Below are positions 52,127 to 59,713 of a stretch of 64,000 bases of DNA, in pieces (position 1 is the first letter of the stretch; the number at the start of each line of letters is the position of its first letter). The stretch is from NCBI GenBank assembly GCA_013289765.1, contig JABCZI010000001.1, positions 372,001 through 436,000 of the forward strand, given 5' to 3'. Under the pieces are notes generated by a model, which was not told the origin of the DNA, made no database searches, and worked only from the letters and a program-made list of their open reading frames with translations. The stretch comes from Acidobacteriota bacterium. GTDB taxonomy: Bacteria; Acidobacteriota; Terriglobia; Terriglobales; Acidobacteriaceae. A program made the translations under genes and the position numbers.

Positions 52127-53704
52127 TTATTTGACAGTTATAGTTACAGGAGCAGAATGACTTAGTGCCCCAGATGTTCCCTTCACTGTCAAGGTCACCT
52201 GAGATCCCGGCGCTGTCGTCTGTTGTTTCGAGCTGCTGCTGCCACAACCGAGGGCGAATAACGAGGCAACAATCAGCAGGCCAAGCAAACTCATCCACAA
52301 GATATTCTTGCGTGAGATCGGTTTGCGTTTGCGAGTCGTGAGCAACGTTCCGAACAGCCCCAGACCAGGCAGCAGCGCCGCGATGCCGTAACCCATAGGG
52401 GGTGGAGTCGACGCGACTGAGACGGTCAAAGTTGAGGACGACGCACTTCCTCCGGGGGAAATAGTTGAAGGATTGAAAGCACAGGTCAAACCCGCGGCTG
52501 TAGAGCAGCTTAGCGAAATCTGCCCATTAAATCCCCCGACCGATGCGGCGCTGATCATAAGACTAGCCGCGCCGCCCGGTGCGACGGTCGCGCTGGGCGC
52601 CGATAGATTCAGCGAAAAATCGGGAGTCCCGACCGCGGCTGCTGCGATAACGCTGGCGAAGACGCTGGTTGTGCTGCCTCCCGCGGGGAAGTTGGGTTGG
52701 TTGCCGCCTCCCGCGGTGAGATAAAGAGTGCCTGGATCACCAGAGGCGCCGCCTCCGCCAAATACCATGTCCCACAAGCCTGGATTGACCAACACCTTGT
52801 TGGAAGAATCAGTGAGCTGGCCCAGAAACTTCCCGGTTGTGTCAAATGCATTGATAGTGCCGTCGCCAAAATTTCCGACCAAAATCGCGTTTGGAAAAGC
52901 TCCGAAGGTAGCCGGAGCTGCCACCACTCCCCAAGGCGCGTTGAGTTGGCCGCCAGACGCGACGAAGGTCTTTACGAAATTACCGTTCGCGTCAAAAATA
53001 TCGACCTGCCCCAGGCCCGCGCCAGGCTGAGCGTCATGTTTTGCCGTATCCTGCATCGCATAGGCGACATAGATCTGGTTTCCAATGACGTGAATGCCGT
53101 GAGGAGCAAAACCCGCGGGTAGATTTGGATCGGTGAATGAACCGCTCAACGAAGTGGGGTTGAAGTTGCGATCGAAAACGTCAACTTTGCCGCTATTGAA
53201 ATTTGCTGCCAAAAGAGAAGTGCTGTTGACCAAGGCCAGACCCTTGTAAACCGCGCCACTGGCCGAGTTATCAAACGCTACCGTTGCCGTATTGCTGGCG
53301 CCAGTCCAGTTGGCGATGATCCCGTCTTCGGTATCAAAAATGAACTGGCCGCCACCGAAGTAAACGCCGTTTCCGTTAGCCACATTACCCGTAGGGCAGC
53401 CAGGACTGCAATTGCCATTTGGATTGCCTGTCGCGCCGGGTATGGTCACCACGAGACCCGTGTCTTTCTTGCCTTGATTGTCATAGAGTGTGGACGTGCC
53501 GCTGTTGTTGTCGGCGATCCAGAAGTCCGACCCTGGGACAAAGGAAATGCCCCAGGGGTTCACAAGTTGAGAATCTGTTGTGGTCGCCACGCCGGCTGTG
53601 TTCGAGACCAAGTTAGTCTGCGAATAGCCGGCCTGCTGGGCCCGCAGCCCTGAAGGTATTGCTAATATCATTAGTAGTCCAAACGACAAGAGTGTTGTTT
53701 TCAC
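52127..53704 (-). CDS. TIGR03118 family secreted protein
   Basis: A 525-residue protein. The GTG at 53704 has GGAGG five bases upstream and gives a signal peptide (KTTLLSFGLLMILAIPSGLRAQ); an ATG at 53716 is too close to its own AGGAG. The body is a beta-propeller-like TIGR03118 domain with TDSQLVNPWGISFVPGSDFW, AFDNSASGAVYKGLALVN, APHGIHVIGNQIYVAYAMQD and NPGLWDMVFGGGG. Then come an Ig-like part (SLMISAASVGGFNGQISLSC), two hydrophobic segments with a Cys (FALGCGSSSSK) and a final strand region. It is probably surface-associated. Function unknown. It has a predicted ECF promoter upstream. Confidence 0.87.
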   Translation of the reverse strand: MKTTLLSFGLLMILAIPSGLRAQQAGYSQTNLVSNTAGVATTTDSQLVNPWGISFVPGSDFWIADNNSGTSTLYDNQGKKDTGLVVTIPGATGNPNGNCSPGCPTGNVANGNGVYFGGGQFIFDTEDGIIANWTGASNTATVAFDNSASGAVYKGLALVNSTSLLAANFNSGKVDVFDRNFNPTSLSGSFTDPNLPAGFAPHGIHVIGNQIYVAYAMQDTAKHDAQPGAGLGQVDIFDANGNFVKTFVASGGQLNAPWGVVAAPATFGAFPNAILVGNFGDGTINAFDTTGKFLGQLTDSSNKVLVNPGLWDMVFGGGGASGDPGTLYLTAGGGNQPNFPAGGSTTSVFASVIAAAAVGTPDFSLNLSAPSATVAPGGAASLMISAASVGGFNGQISLSCSTAAGLTCAFNPSTISPGGSASSSTLTVSVASTPPPMGYGIAALLPGLGLFGTLLTTRKRKPISRKNILWMSLLGLLIVASLFALGCGSSSSKQQTTAPGSQVTLTVKGTSGALSHSAPVTITVK

Positions 53705-54051
53705 GTTATCCTCCATACTCCTATTTGTAATGTTGTGTAAATGCAGCACTCCGTCGAATGACGACGTATGCTCAACCCAGTTAGTGCCAGACACATATCT
53801 GCGTCTTACTTATTACTCGTGTGTGGCTACCTATGTGAATTAGACGCTGTGATCAACGGTGAGATACGGACGGGATGTCATTTGATTGTAAATTCGTACC
53901 TTCACGCTTACTTCGTAAGCAAGCCGTAGCGACATCAACATGAAGTGCTGACGAAAACATTGCTCGAGCCTAAAAGGAGGGAGGAGGTGGCCATCTCGGT
54001 TCGATTCCCTTTGAGAATCGTTTGTCTCTGTCAACCCCCGTCGGCAATTTC
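53705..54051 (-). promoter_or_regulatory. Gap with a predicted ECF-type promoter (53840-53892) and a hairpin
   Basis: The minus strand has the block ACAATCAAATGACATCC, -35-like GTATC, 16 bases, and -10-like CGTCTAA at 53840-53892, matching the promoter at 51939-51992. Behind it is a 6-bp hairpin GCTTAC (53906-53911) and GTAAGC (53915-53920), which could end the sigma-gene transcript. No gene in this stretch. Confidence 0.55.
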
Positions 54052-54738
54052 TCATGCCAGCTCTTGCGCTCTCAGCTCCTCGCCGGCGAATCGTCCGGGC
54101 CATGACCCTGCTGCTGCAGATTCGGTTTGGCCGCTGAAATACTGCTTCAACCGTTCGCGAAGCTGCAACCGAGCCCGCCATAGCCGAGCCTTCACCGCGG
54201 TCTGGCTAACGTTTAATACCTCTGCAGTTTGATGGATTGACAGTCCTTCGACATCTCGTAGTACGAAGACCGTTCGTAAGATTGGCCGCAACCCTTCCAG
54301 GGCCCTCATTAATGTATTTCGCAATTCAGACGTCCCGTAGATTTGTTCAGGGCTGGGCGCCCGATCGGCCACTTCCAACGGGAGTACGTCTTCATCGCTC
54401 TGAAAATCTTCATCCAGAGATACTTCTTTTGCGGTGCGTTGCTTTCGAAGTTTCATCAGCGACTGGTTCACGGTGATGCGAATCAGCCAGGTCGAGAACT
54501 GGGAAGCCTCGCGGAACTCGCTCAGGTTCTGATAGGCCTTCAAGAACGCCTCCTGAACGGCGTCTTGGGAATCTTCCTTGTTGTGAGTGACGCTTTGAGC
54601 GATTCGTAGAAGTTTGCGATCGTATCGCTTTACGAGTTGCTCGAAAGCGGCCACGTTGCCATCCTTGCTAGCGTGGACAAGATCCAGGTCATCGCTAACT
54701 GCTGCTCTGATTTCGAATTGTGCTGAGTGTGCCGCCAT
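54052..54738 (-). CDS. ECF RNA polymerase sigma factor
   Basis: A 228-residue sigma-70 family factor with region 2 (AAFEQLVKRYDRKLLRIAQS, SQDAVQEAFLKAYQNL, FSTWLIRITVNQSLMKLRKQ) and region 4 (LRPILRTVFVLRDVEGLSIH, QTAEVLNVSQTAVKARLWRA). The linker is acidic (SLDEDFQSDEDVLPLEVADR). No anti-sigma gene is adjacent; a C-terminal tail (GQTESAAAGSWPGRFAGEEL) might have a control role. The two matching ECF-type promoters downstream are the best candidate targets. Its first codons are copied in the repeat at 50171-50317. Confidence 0.9.
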   Translation of the reverse strand: MAAHSAQFEIRAAVSDDLDLVHASKDGNVAAFEQLVKRYDRKLLRIAQSVTHNKEDSQDAVQEAFLKAYQNLSEFREASQFSTWLIRITVNQSLMKLRKQRTAKEVSLDEDFQSDEDVLPLEVADRAPSPEQIYGTSELRNTLMRALEGLRPILRTVFVLRDVEGLSIHQTAEVLNVSQTAVKARLWRARLQLRERLKQYFSGQTESAAAGSWPGRFAGEELRAQELA

Positions 54739-54847
54739 ATTGTTCGAGTCGCTCTTGAAATTAGCTGGAATTGTGAGTGTTACTGCACCACGATCTGTCC
54801 GGTCATCTTCGGGTGGATCGTGCAGTAATAGGGATATGTTCCGGCCT
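54701..54847. repeat. Direct repeat, copy B, over the cupredoxin-sigma junction
   Basis: Intact partner of 50171-50317. Here it spans the functional 5' end of the sigma gene, the 41-bp intergenic region and the functional 3' end of the cupredoxin gene, so this copy is the source or the ancestral state. Confidence 0.85.
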
Positions 54848-55130
54848 TGGCAAATGTGTAGGAAAACTTCTCGTCGGTATCCCGCACCTTGGACTTGAAC
54901 ACGCCCTCCGTGCTGACCACCGTGTGGGGAATATCATCACGGTTAGTCCAGGTAACTGTGGCGCCGACAGGCACTGTTACTGACTGTGGCCCAAAACTGA
55001 AGTTATCGATTTTAACCTCGGCGTTTGCCGCATCATTTGCCTTCACGCGAGGCGATGCCGCCGTCAACAGCAGCACTGCGAGCATTACGGGTGGTACCAA
55101 ACCTGCAATCCATACATTTTTCGTTGCCAT
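54780..55130 (-). CDS. Cupredoxin (plastocyanin/azurin-like)
   Basis: A 116-residue periplasmic blue-copper protein. It has a signal peptide (IAGLVPPVMLAVLLLTAASP) and one cupredoxin domain: VKIDNFSFGPQSVTVPVGAT, VTWTNRDDIPHTVVST with the first His ligand, and AGTYPYYCTIHPKMTGQIVV with Cys, His and Met ligands. It is of the short amicyanin-like type. It may carry electrons or buffer copper. It lies between the phosphoesterase gene and the ECF sigma gene on the same strand. Confidence 0.92.
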   Translation of the reverse strand: MATKNVWIAGLVPPVMLAVLLLTAASPRVKANDAANAEVKIDNFSFGPQSVTVPVGATVTWTNRDDIPHTVVSTEGVFKSKVRDTDEKFSYTFAKAGTYPYYCTIHPKMTGQIVVQ

Positions 55131-55181
55131 TGTTTGTTCCTTTCTAACTTCGATGATTTTGTTGATCGTGTTGGGCGACTA

Positions 55182-56195
55182 TTACCACTCGGTTTCTTTC
55201 CCAGAAGCCAAAGGGCTCGATGCGCCAAGCGGCGAATCGACCACTGCGAGGCTGCGACCGCTGACCACATAGTTCACATCGGTGATGCCTAACACCTGCT
55301 GCAGCTGCTCGGCTGGAACCTTCATCGGGCCGGCCGACGGAGCTGATCCCGGTGCAGGTTGAGGAAACGCGGTCGACATCGCGGTGTGGAACGAAACCTT
55401 ACCTTCCACCTTCTGCATAATTTGGTGAATATGTCCGTTCAACACCGTCACCGAACCGAAACGCTTGACGTAAGACAACGCTTGCTCGCTGTCGTCTGTT
55501 CCCCAGCCCCAATCCGGATAGATCGTCCACAGCGGAATGTGCGCAAACAAAACGACCGGGGTGCTCGCAGAGCGGCCCTTGAGATCGTTTTCAAGCCACT
55601 CCAATTGGTCTTGACCCAACGATCCCATGCCGCCGGCTTTCAGATTTGCAACATTCACTAGACCGACGAAATGCACGCCCTTCTGATCGAAGCTGTACCA
55701 CCCGGTTCCTTTCGTACCCTTCCCATAGCGCTGTAGATACTCATCGCCGTTGTCGCTCAGCATGTCGTGCTCACCCGGCACAAAATAAATCTGTTTCGGG
55801 GATGCTCCTTTTAATACCTGGTCCAGCGTGTCGAACTCACTCGGCTTCGAGAGTTGGCTCAAATCACCGGTGTGAATAATGAAGTCTGGTTTGTGCTGCA
55901 TCGCGTTGATCTTATTGATTGCCGTCTGCAGCGTGGCCGTGACGTCCGGGTTCGCTGGCTTGTTGAAACCGATGTGGCTGTCGCTTATCTGCACAAAGGT
56001 GAAGTCCCCGCTCTTGGCGGCATCTTTGCCGTAACCTTTGGCGAATGCCCGGGACACCGGAATGCCGCCGCTCATGGTCCAGACCAGGCCGGTACCAGCC
56101 CACGCCATGCACTTCAGGAATCCCCGACGATCAACGCCGTCGTTGTTGAGGTCTTGCAAATTTTGATCGATAAGATCTTGTTTGTTGTTGGCCAT
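55182..56195 (-). CDS. Tat-exported metallophosphoesterase
   Basis: A 337-residue protein from the ATG at 56195, with GGAGGG upstream; a longer reading from 56315 adds a non-signal head. The twin-arginine signal is DRRGFLKCMAWAGTGLVWTM. The calcineurin-like metal site is visible as FTFVQISDSHIGFNKP, DFIIHTGDLSQL, YFVPGEHDML, VVLFAHIPLW and VTVLNGHIHQI. GEHD in place of the usual GNHD is an odd change of the metal-bridging Asn to Glu. Substrate unknown. It heads the group phosphoesterase-cupredoxin-sigma; gaps are 51 and 41 bp. Confidence 0.89.
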   Translation of the reverse strand: MANNKQDLIDQNLQDLNNDGVDRRGFLKCMAWAGTGLVWTMSGGIPVSRAFAKGYGKDAAKSGDFTFVQISDSHIGFNKPANPDVTATLQTAINKINAMQHKPDFIIHTGDLSQLSKPSEFDTLDQVLKGASPKQIYFVPGEHDMLSDNGDEYLQRYGKGTKGTGWYSFDQKGVHFVGLVNVANLKAGGMGSLGQDQLEWLENDLKGRSASTPVVLFAHIPLWTIYPDWGWGTDDSEQALSYVKRFGSVTVLNGHIHQIMQKVEGKVSFHTAMSTAFPQPAPGSAPSAGPMKVPAEQLQQVLGITDVNYVVSGRSLAVVDSPLGASSPLASGKETEW

Positions 56196-56528
56196 GTTGC
56201 CCTCCGTGGATTGTGACGTTCTGAGGTGATAACCAGCACGAGTCGTTTTTATTCCCCACAAAAACTCGAAGGACAAGCAATTCTTCCTGAGACCGGAATT
56301 ACAATCCTTCCTCATCGAAGTAGAAGGCCCCCTCCGATTCGCACTGCGACGGTCTGCTGTGAAGAAGGTAGCTTCGAAAAGTTTAGCGCTTGTCAGGAAG
56401 ATGTAACGCTTGTGTAGGTTTTTGGTAAAAACTATCAGTCGTTCGTTTCGTTACATCTTTCGATCGACTCGCGATGGGGTGGGGAGGGTTACCGTCTCTG
56501 AATTGTTCACCGGAGGATTTAGATTCTT
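56196..56528 (-). promoter_or_regulatory. Upstream region of the phosphoesterase gene with an 11-bp inverted repeat
   Basis: AAGATGTAACG (56398-56408) and CGTTACATCTT (56449-56459) form a perfect inverted pair 40 bases apart, about 200-265 bases upstream of the phosphoesterase start. The spacing suits an operator pair or two opposed binding sites. No gene is seen in this 333-bp stretch and no clear -10/-35 was assigned. Confidence 0.4.
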
Positions 56529-56978
56529 CTAGCCAGGTCCGTTTACGCCGCTTAGAAAACCTCCCAAATGTGCGGTCAATGCCACGAGACCGACTGCCAA
56601 CAACTCAATGGCCAGACGGTAGGTCGGAAGGTAGACCGTCCGGCGTCGAGCGTGGAAATGCACCCACCACACCATCCAGATCATCACGGTTGACACGCCC
56701 GCAAGGACCAGGTGCAACAACAGAATTCCCTTCACCTTCTGCCCCTCGAGTTGGAAGTGCCACGCCAGCAGCCCCGTGACGATAACCGGGAACGTTGAAA
56801 TTGCCGCCCCCAGCAGGTTGTAATACGACGCGTCCGCGAGGCCGCGGCGCTTGGTCCACAGAGCCAAGAAGTCGAATGCCACTGCCGCAAGAAACAAGCC
56901 GATTGGAAAATGGATTAGCACTACATGTTGTGCGTGCTTTGCCAAGAGCACGGTCTTGAGATCGAAAGGATTTACCAT
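56529..56978 (-). CDS. DUF2231-type membrane protein
   Basis: A 149-residue protein with four membrane helices. The first carries HVVLIHFPIGLFLAAVAFDF, the typical DUF2231 His-Pro motif, and later ones are VIVTGLLAWHFQLEG, LLLHLVLAGVSTVMIWMVWW and LLAVGLVALTAHLGGFLSGV. His residues in helices 1, 2 and 4 would suit haem or metal binding, which is a general suspicion for this family and not proven. It follows the LVIVD-like gene (69 bp gap). Confidence 0.82.
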   Translation of the reverse strand: MVNPFDLKTVLLAKHAQHVVLIHFPIGLFLAAVAFDFLALWTKRRGLADASYYNLLGAAISTFPVIVTGLLAWHFQLEGQKVKGILLLHLVLAGVSTVMIWMVWWVHFHARRRTVYLPTYRLAIELLAVGLVALTAHLGGFLSGVNGPG

Positions 56979-57047
56979 CGCTCTGCTCCTTTTTTGATTA
57001 CGCGAAAGTTGTCATCGTCACTTGCCGTCCTGCTCCCCGAAAAGTAC

Positions 57048-57641
57048 TCATCCGCCATTGCTATCTGACGAGTCGTTTTTCCCCGGCTTTTGATCCGCCG
57101 GCTGTGACACTATCCAAAGTCCATCGCCGTTCAACACATAAATAAAGTCCCGCTCATCTTGAAGCCACTTGATGACTCCGGAGAACTTTCGCACTACTCG
57201 AGGAGCCGCTGGGTTCGACAGATCCCAAAACACAAGATCATCATCGGACGCACTACGGCGCGGAGGGAGAGTCGCATTTTCCGCAATGATCGCCAAATCA
57301 CCCGTCACGTTCATCCTGCTGGACGCGGCTGGATTCGGCCATAGCACTACCCCAACGGCCTTCGGCTGCTCAGGCTTGCTGATATCGACAATCGAGATAC
57401 CTTGATCTTTTGAATGCTGCACATAGAGGTAATACTTGCCGTTTGTCTTTGTCTGCATTGTCATGTCGACAGTCGACAACCCCGCGAACGGAACATGAGC
57501 GACCACACGGGCCGAGGTGTCTACTGTTTTGCTTTTGTGATCTTTGGCCGATGCTCCACTCGTCGCAATCAAAACGGTGGTAACAAGTGCCAATGCCATT
57601 GAGTTGAAGTGACCGAATTTGCTTCCGCTGATCCTGTTCAT
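57048..57641 (-). CDS. Secreted LVIVD-like repeat protein
   Basis: A 197-residue protein from the ATG at 57641, which has AGGAGG eight bases upstream; a start at 57749 lacks a site and a signal. The signal peptide is SMALALVTTVLIATSGASAK. The mature part has propeller-type repeats: YYLYVQHSKDQGISIVDISK and DDLVFWDLSNPAAPRVVRKF, then DFIYVLNGDGLWIVSQ, with a disordered Asp/Ser tail. These are LVIVD-like beta-propeller repeats. It has too few repeats for a full propeller, so it may be a partial or oligomeric form. Function unknown. Confidence 0.75.
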   Translation of the reverse strand: MNRISGSKFGHFNSMALALVTTVLIATSGASAKDHKSKTVDTSARVVAHVPFAGLSTVDMTMQTKTNGKYYLYVQHSKDQGISIVDISKPEQPKAVGVVLWPNPAASSRMNVTGDLAIIAENATLPPRRSASDDDLVFWDLSNPAAPRVVRKFSGVIKWLQDERDFIYVLNGDGLWIVSQPADQKPGKNDSSDSNGG

Positions 57642-57944
57642 ACACCGCCTCCTGTGAAATGAGTCTCGCCATAGATAACGAACTTGCCGGCCCTTTATTC
57701 CATGTGGCCCGCAATTACCCGCCGAACATCTCCGAGTTGGGACCACCAAAGAACGCGGATGTTGGTCTGACTAATTTGCTAGCTAATCTGTCGAATGAGG
57801 AGTACTGCGATACGCAGGCTTGGCGCTGAACTGAAACTTGGGGAACTCCTATCAAGAAGAACTCGCGCCGTGACTCGGAACTCAAGGTAGCGTGGCCGCT
57901 ACCAACAACAGAGCCCGAGTGTGTGACGACCCTATAAGCAGCGG
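57642..57944 (-). terminator. Gap with a hairpin (57886-57903) after the anti-sigma gene
   Basis: GGTAGCG (57886-57892) and CGCTACC (57897-57903) form a perfect 7-bp stem with a TGGC loop about 42 bases past the anti-sigma stop. There is no T-run, so a classical terminator is not certain. The remainder of the 303-bp gap must contain the promoter of the LVIVD-like gene. No gene seen. Confidence 0.4.
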
Positions 57945-58694
57945 CTAAGCAGCCGCCTTAAGTAGCTCGCTCAGTTTATCGAGATCCTGCGCGCTGGCGT
58001 CACCAATGACGAAATACTGAAGACCATCGTGACTCCAGCTCCGCACGTTGAATGAGAGGCCGCTTCGCGCCGCATCATCGGCACGCAGGGAGCCCAAGGC
58101 TCGCTCCTGGAAAATGAAAACCGAAATCCGATGCTGGCGCACGCTGAAAATCAGTTCCGCTCCCGGAGATTGGTTGAGATAACTAACCTTGGCGCCCATC
58201 AATACGAACGGAGAGTCTTTCAACTCGGGCAGGTTGAAAGTGAAAGGGATTTTTCCCGCAAACCACGGTTTCACAGTGTGCCGTTCAGTCGAAACTACAT
58301 CGACTGGATTAGAACTGGCCAGCGTCGCAACATGCAGGTCAGCCAGTTCACTCACCAACTGTTGTTCGCCTCTCCGTACGCTATTGACCCGGAGAGTAAT
58401 AGCTCCGGCAATCAGCAACACCATTGCGGTTGCAAGAACAGGAAGCCAGAACCGGCTCCAGTGAGCAGGCTGTTTTGCAACGATGTTTTTTTGAATGCGT
58501 GCCCGGAAGGCCGGGTCCGGAGTGAATCTCTGCCCAGCATCGTGTACAGCCCGCTTCAGTTGAACCCTGCTTAAGCTCTCGGCGGCACAAGCGGCACACC
58601 CTTGGAGATGCTCGCCCAACGCCCGCTCCTCGCCGGCCGGAAGCTCACCGTCAAGGTACGCATCGAGTTTGTCATTCCAAGTTTCGCAGACCAT
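57945..58694 (-). CDS. Zinc-finger anti-sigma factor
   Basis: A 249-residue membrane protein. The N-terminal ZAS-type domain reads KLDAYLDGELPAGEERALGE followed by HLQGCAACAAE with the H-x3-C-x2-C zinc motif. One membrane helix follows (FWLPVLATAMVLLIAGAITL, about 82-103). The periplasmic part (about 110-249) contains FTFNLPELKDSPFVLMGAKV and YFVIGDASAQDLDKL, a pattern known from acidobacterial and proteobacterial anti-sigma factors. It lies 15 bp after the ECF sigma gene and should hold that factor at the membrane until a signal arrives. Confidence 0.9.
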   Translation of the reverse strand: MVCETWNDKLDAYLDGELPAGEERALGEHLQGCAACAAESLSRVQLKRAVHDAGQRFTPDPAFRARIQKNIVAKQPAHWSRFWLPVLATAMVLLIAGAITLRVNSVRRGEQQLVSELADLHVATLASSNPVDVVSTERHTVKPWFAGKIPFTFNLPELKDSPFVLMGAKVSYLNQSPGAELIFSVRQHRISVFIFQERALGSLRADDAARSGLSFNVRSWSHDGLQYFVIGDASAQDLDKLSELLKAAA

Positions 58695-58709
58695 GATTAA
58701 CCTCTGGGC

Positions 58710-59285
58710 TCAGGCCCCTTGCATCTTCTGAACTTGCGCCGTCTGCACGCTGGTCCGCAAAGCCCGCCGGGCACGGGATAGGCGCGACATCACCGTCCCC
58801 ATCGGAATGGAAAGCGTGGCAGAAATTTCCTGATACGACATCTCTTCGACCTCACAAAGCAGAAGGACCTCACGATAGGCGACAGGGAGTTGCTCCAGGG
58901 CTTTCTGCACCAGCTCCCGGTCCGAACGCTGCAACAGGATGCTCTCCGGCGTTTCCCGAATCTTGGGCAGATTTTCCTCGTCACCTTCAAGATCAAGGGG
59001 GACGGTTGCCGTCACCTTCAGCCCAGTACGGGATGTCAGGAACGCATTGCGCAAGATCTTGTAAATCCAGGCGCGAAAATTCGTGCCCTGCTGGAATGAA
59101 GAAAATCCCTTAAGTGCTTTGGCATAAGTCTCCTGCACAAGATCCTCTGCCTCTTGCCGATCATGCGTTAGCCAGCAAGCAAAGTTATAGAGCCGCTCGA
59201 AGTGGGGCATGGCCAGCTGCTCGAACGAACCCGATAGCAAGCTCTCCTCCGACACGCACACTAGGGTAAACCAAGCGGCGGTCAT
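58710..59285 (-). CDS. ECF RNA polymerase sigma factor paired with anti-sigma
   Basis: A 191-residue sigma factor. The ATG at 59285 has GGGGA at a good distance; an ATG at 59297 has none. Region 2 shows HFERLYNFACWLTHDRQEAE, DLVQETYAKALKGF and NFRAWIYKILRNAFL. Region 4 shows LPVAYREVLLLCEVEEMSYQ and EISATLSIPMGTVMSRLSRA. The following anti-sigma gene and the tight gap indicate a classical sigma/anti-sigma pair. Targets are unknown. Confidence 0.93.
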   Translation of the reverse strand: MTAAWFTLVCVSEESLLSGSFEQLAMPHFERLYNFACWLTHDRQEAEDLVQETYAKALKGFSSFQQGTNFRAWIYKILRNAFLTSRTGLKVTATVPLDLEGDEENLPKIRETPESILLQRSDRELVQKALEQLPVAYREVLLLCEVEEMSYQEISATLSIPMGTVMSRLSRARRALRTSVQTAQVQKMQGA

Positions 59286-59586
59286 TTTATTCCCCATTGC
59301 TGTAAATAATCACCCGCACATCGCGTCCCCACGGAGCCGAATGCGGTTCGACCATCCAGAGTAGTGCCTCAAAGGACTCGCATGAAATTCGTATCTGAAA
59401 CGTAATCTCGGATAGGCGACGCATCGGCGCGGGGTCGTTTCCGGTATAGCGAGTTATCAGTACCGATAGCCTTCTATCGCTCAACTCGCCCTGCGATTGG
59501 CAAAGGCGGGCAACGTCTACCTTGAAGTTCTTCGTCGCGGACCTGCGGTGTTTGCGACGAGGCTGTTTGTCGCAATTGATTGATTC

Positions 59587-59663
59587 TGGTAGGCGCGGCA
59601 GGAATCGAACCTGCAACCACCGGATTAGAAATCCGGTGCTCTATCCGTTTGAGCTACGCGCCC
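59587..59663 (-). tRNA. tRNA-Arg (anticodon TCT)
   Basis: A complete cloverleaf on the minus strand. The acceptor GGGCGCG pairs with CGCGCCT (one G-U), discriminator A, and CCA is encoded (59587-59589). The anticodon stem CCGGA/TCCGG encloses the loop TTTCTAA, giving anticodon TCT at 59627-59629. The T arm GCAGGTTCGATTCCTGC is canonical. It reads AGA codons. Confidence 0.96.
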
Positions 59664-59713
59664 CTTAGCAAAATTTATCACAAGCTCCGGGTGGAGTATC
59701 ATGCGGTGTCGCA

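Noticed and set aside
59287-59616. A 109-residue minus-strand reading frame beginning QVRFLPRLPES
   Set aside because: Its start is a translation of the 3' end of the tRNA-Arg gene, a common false frame, and its end overlaps the ECF sigma start. The middle has no recognisable family.
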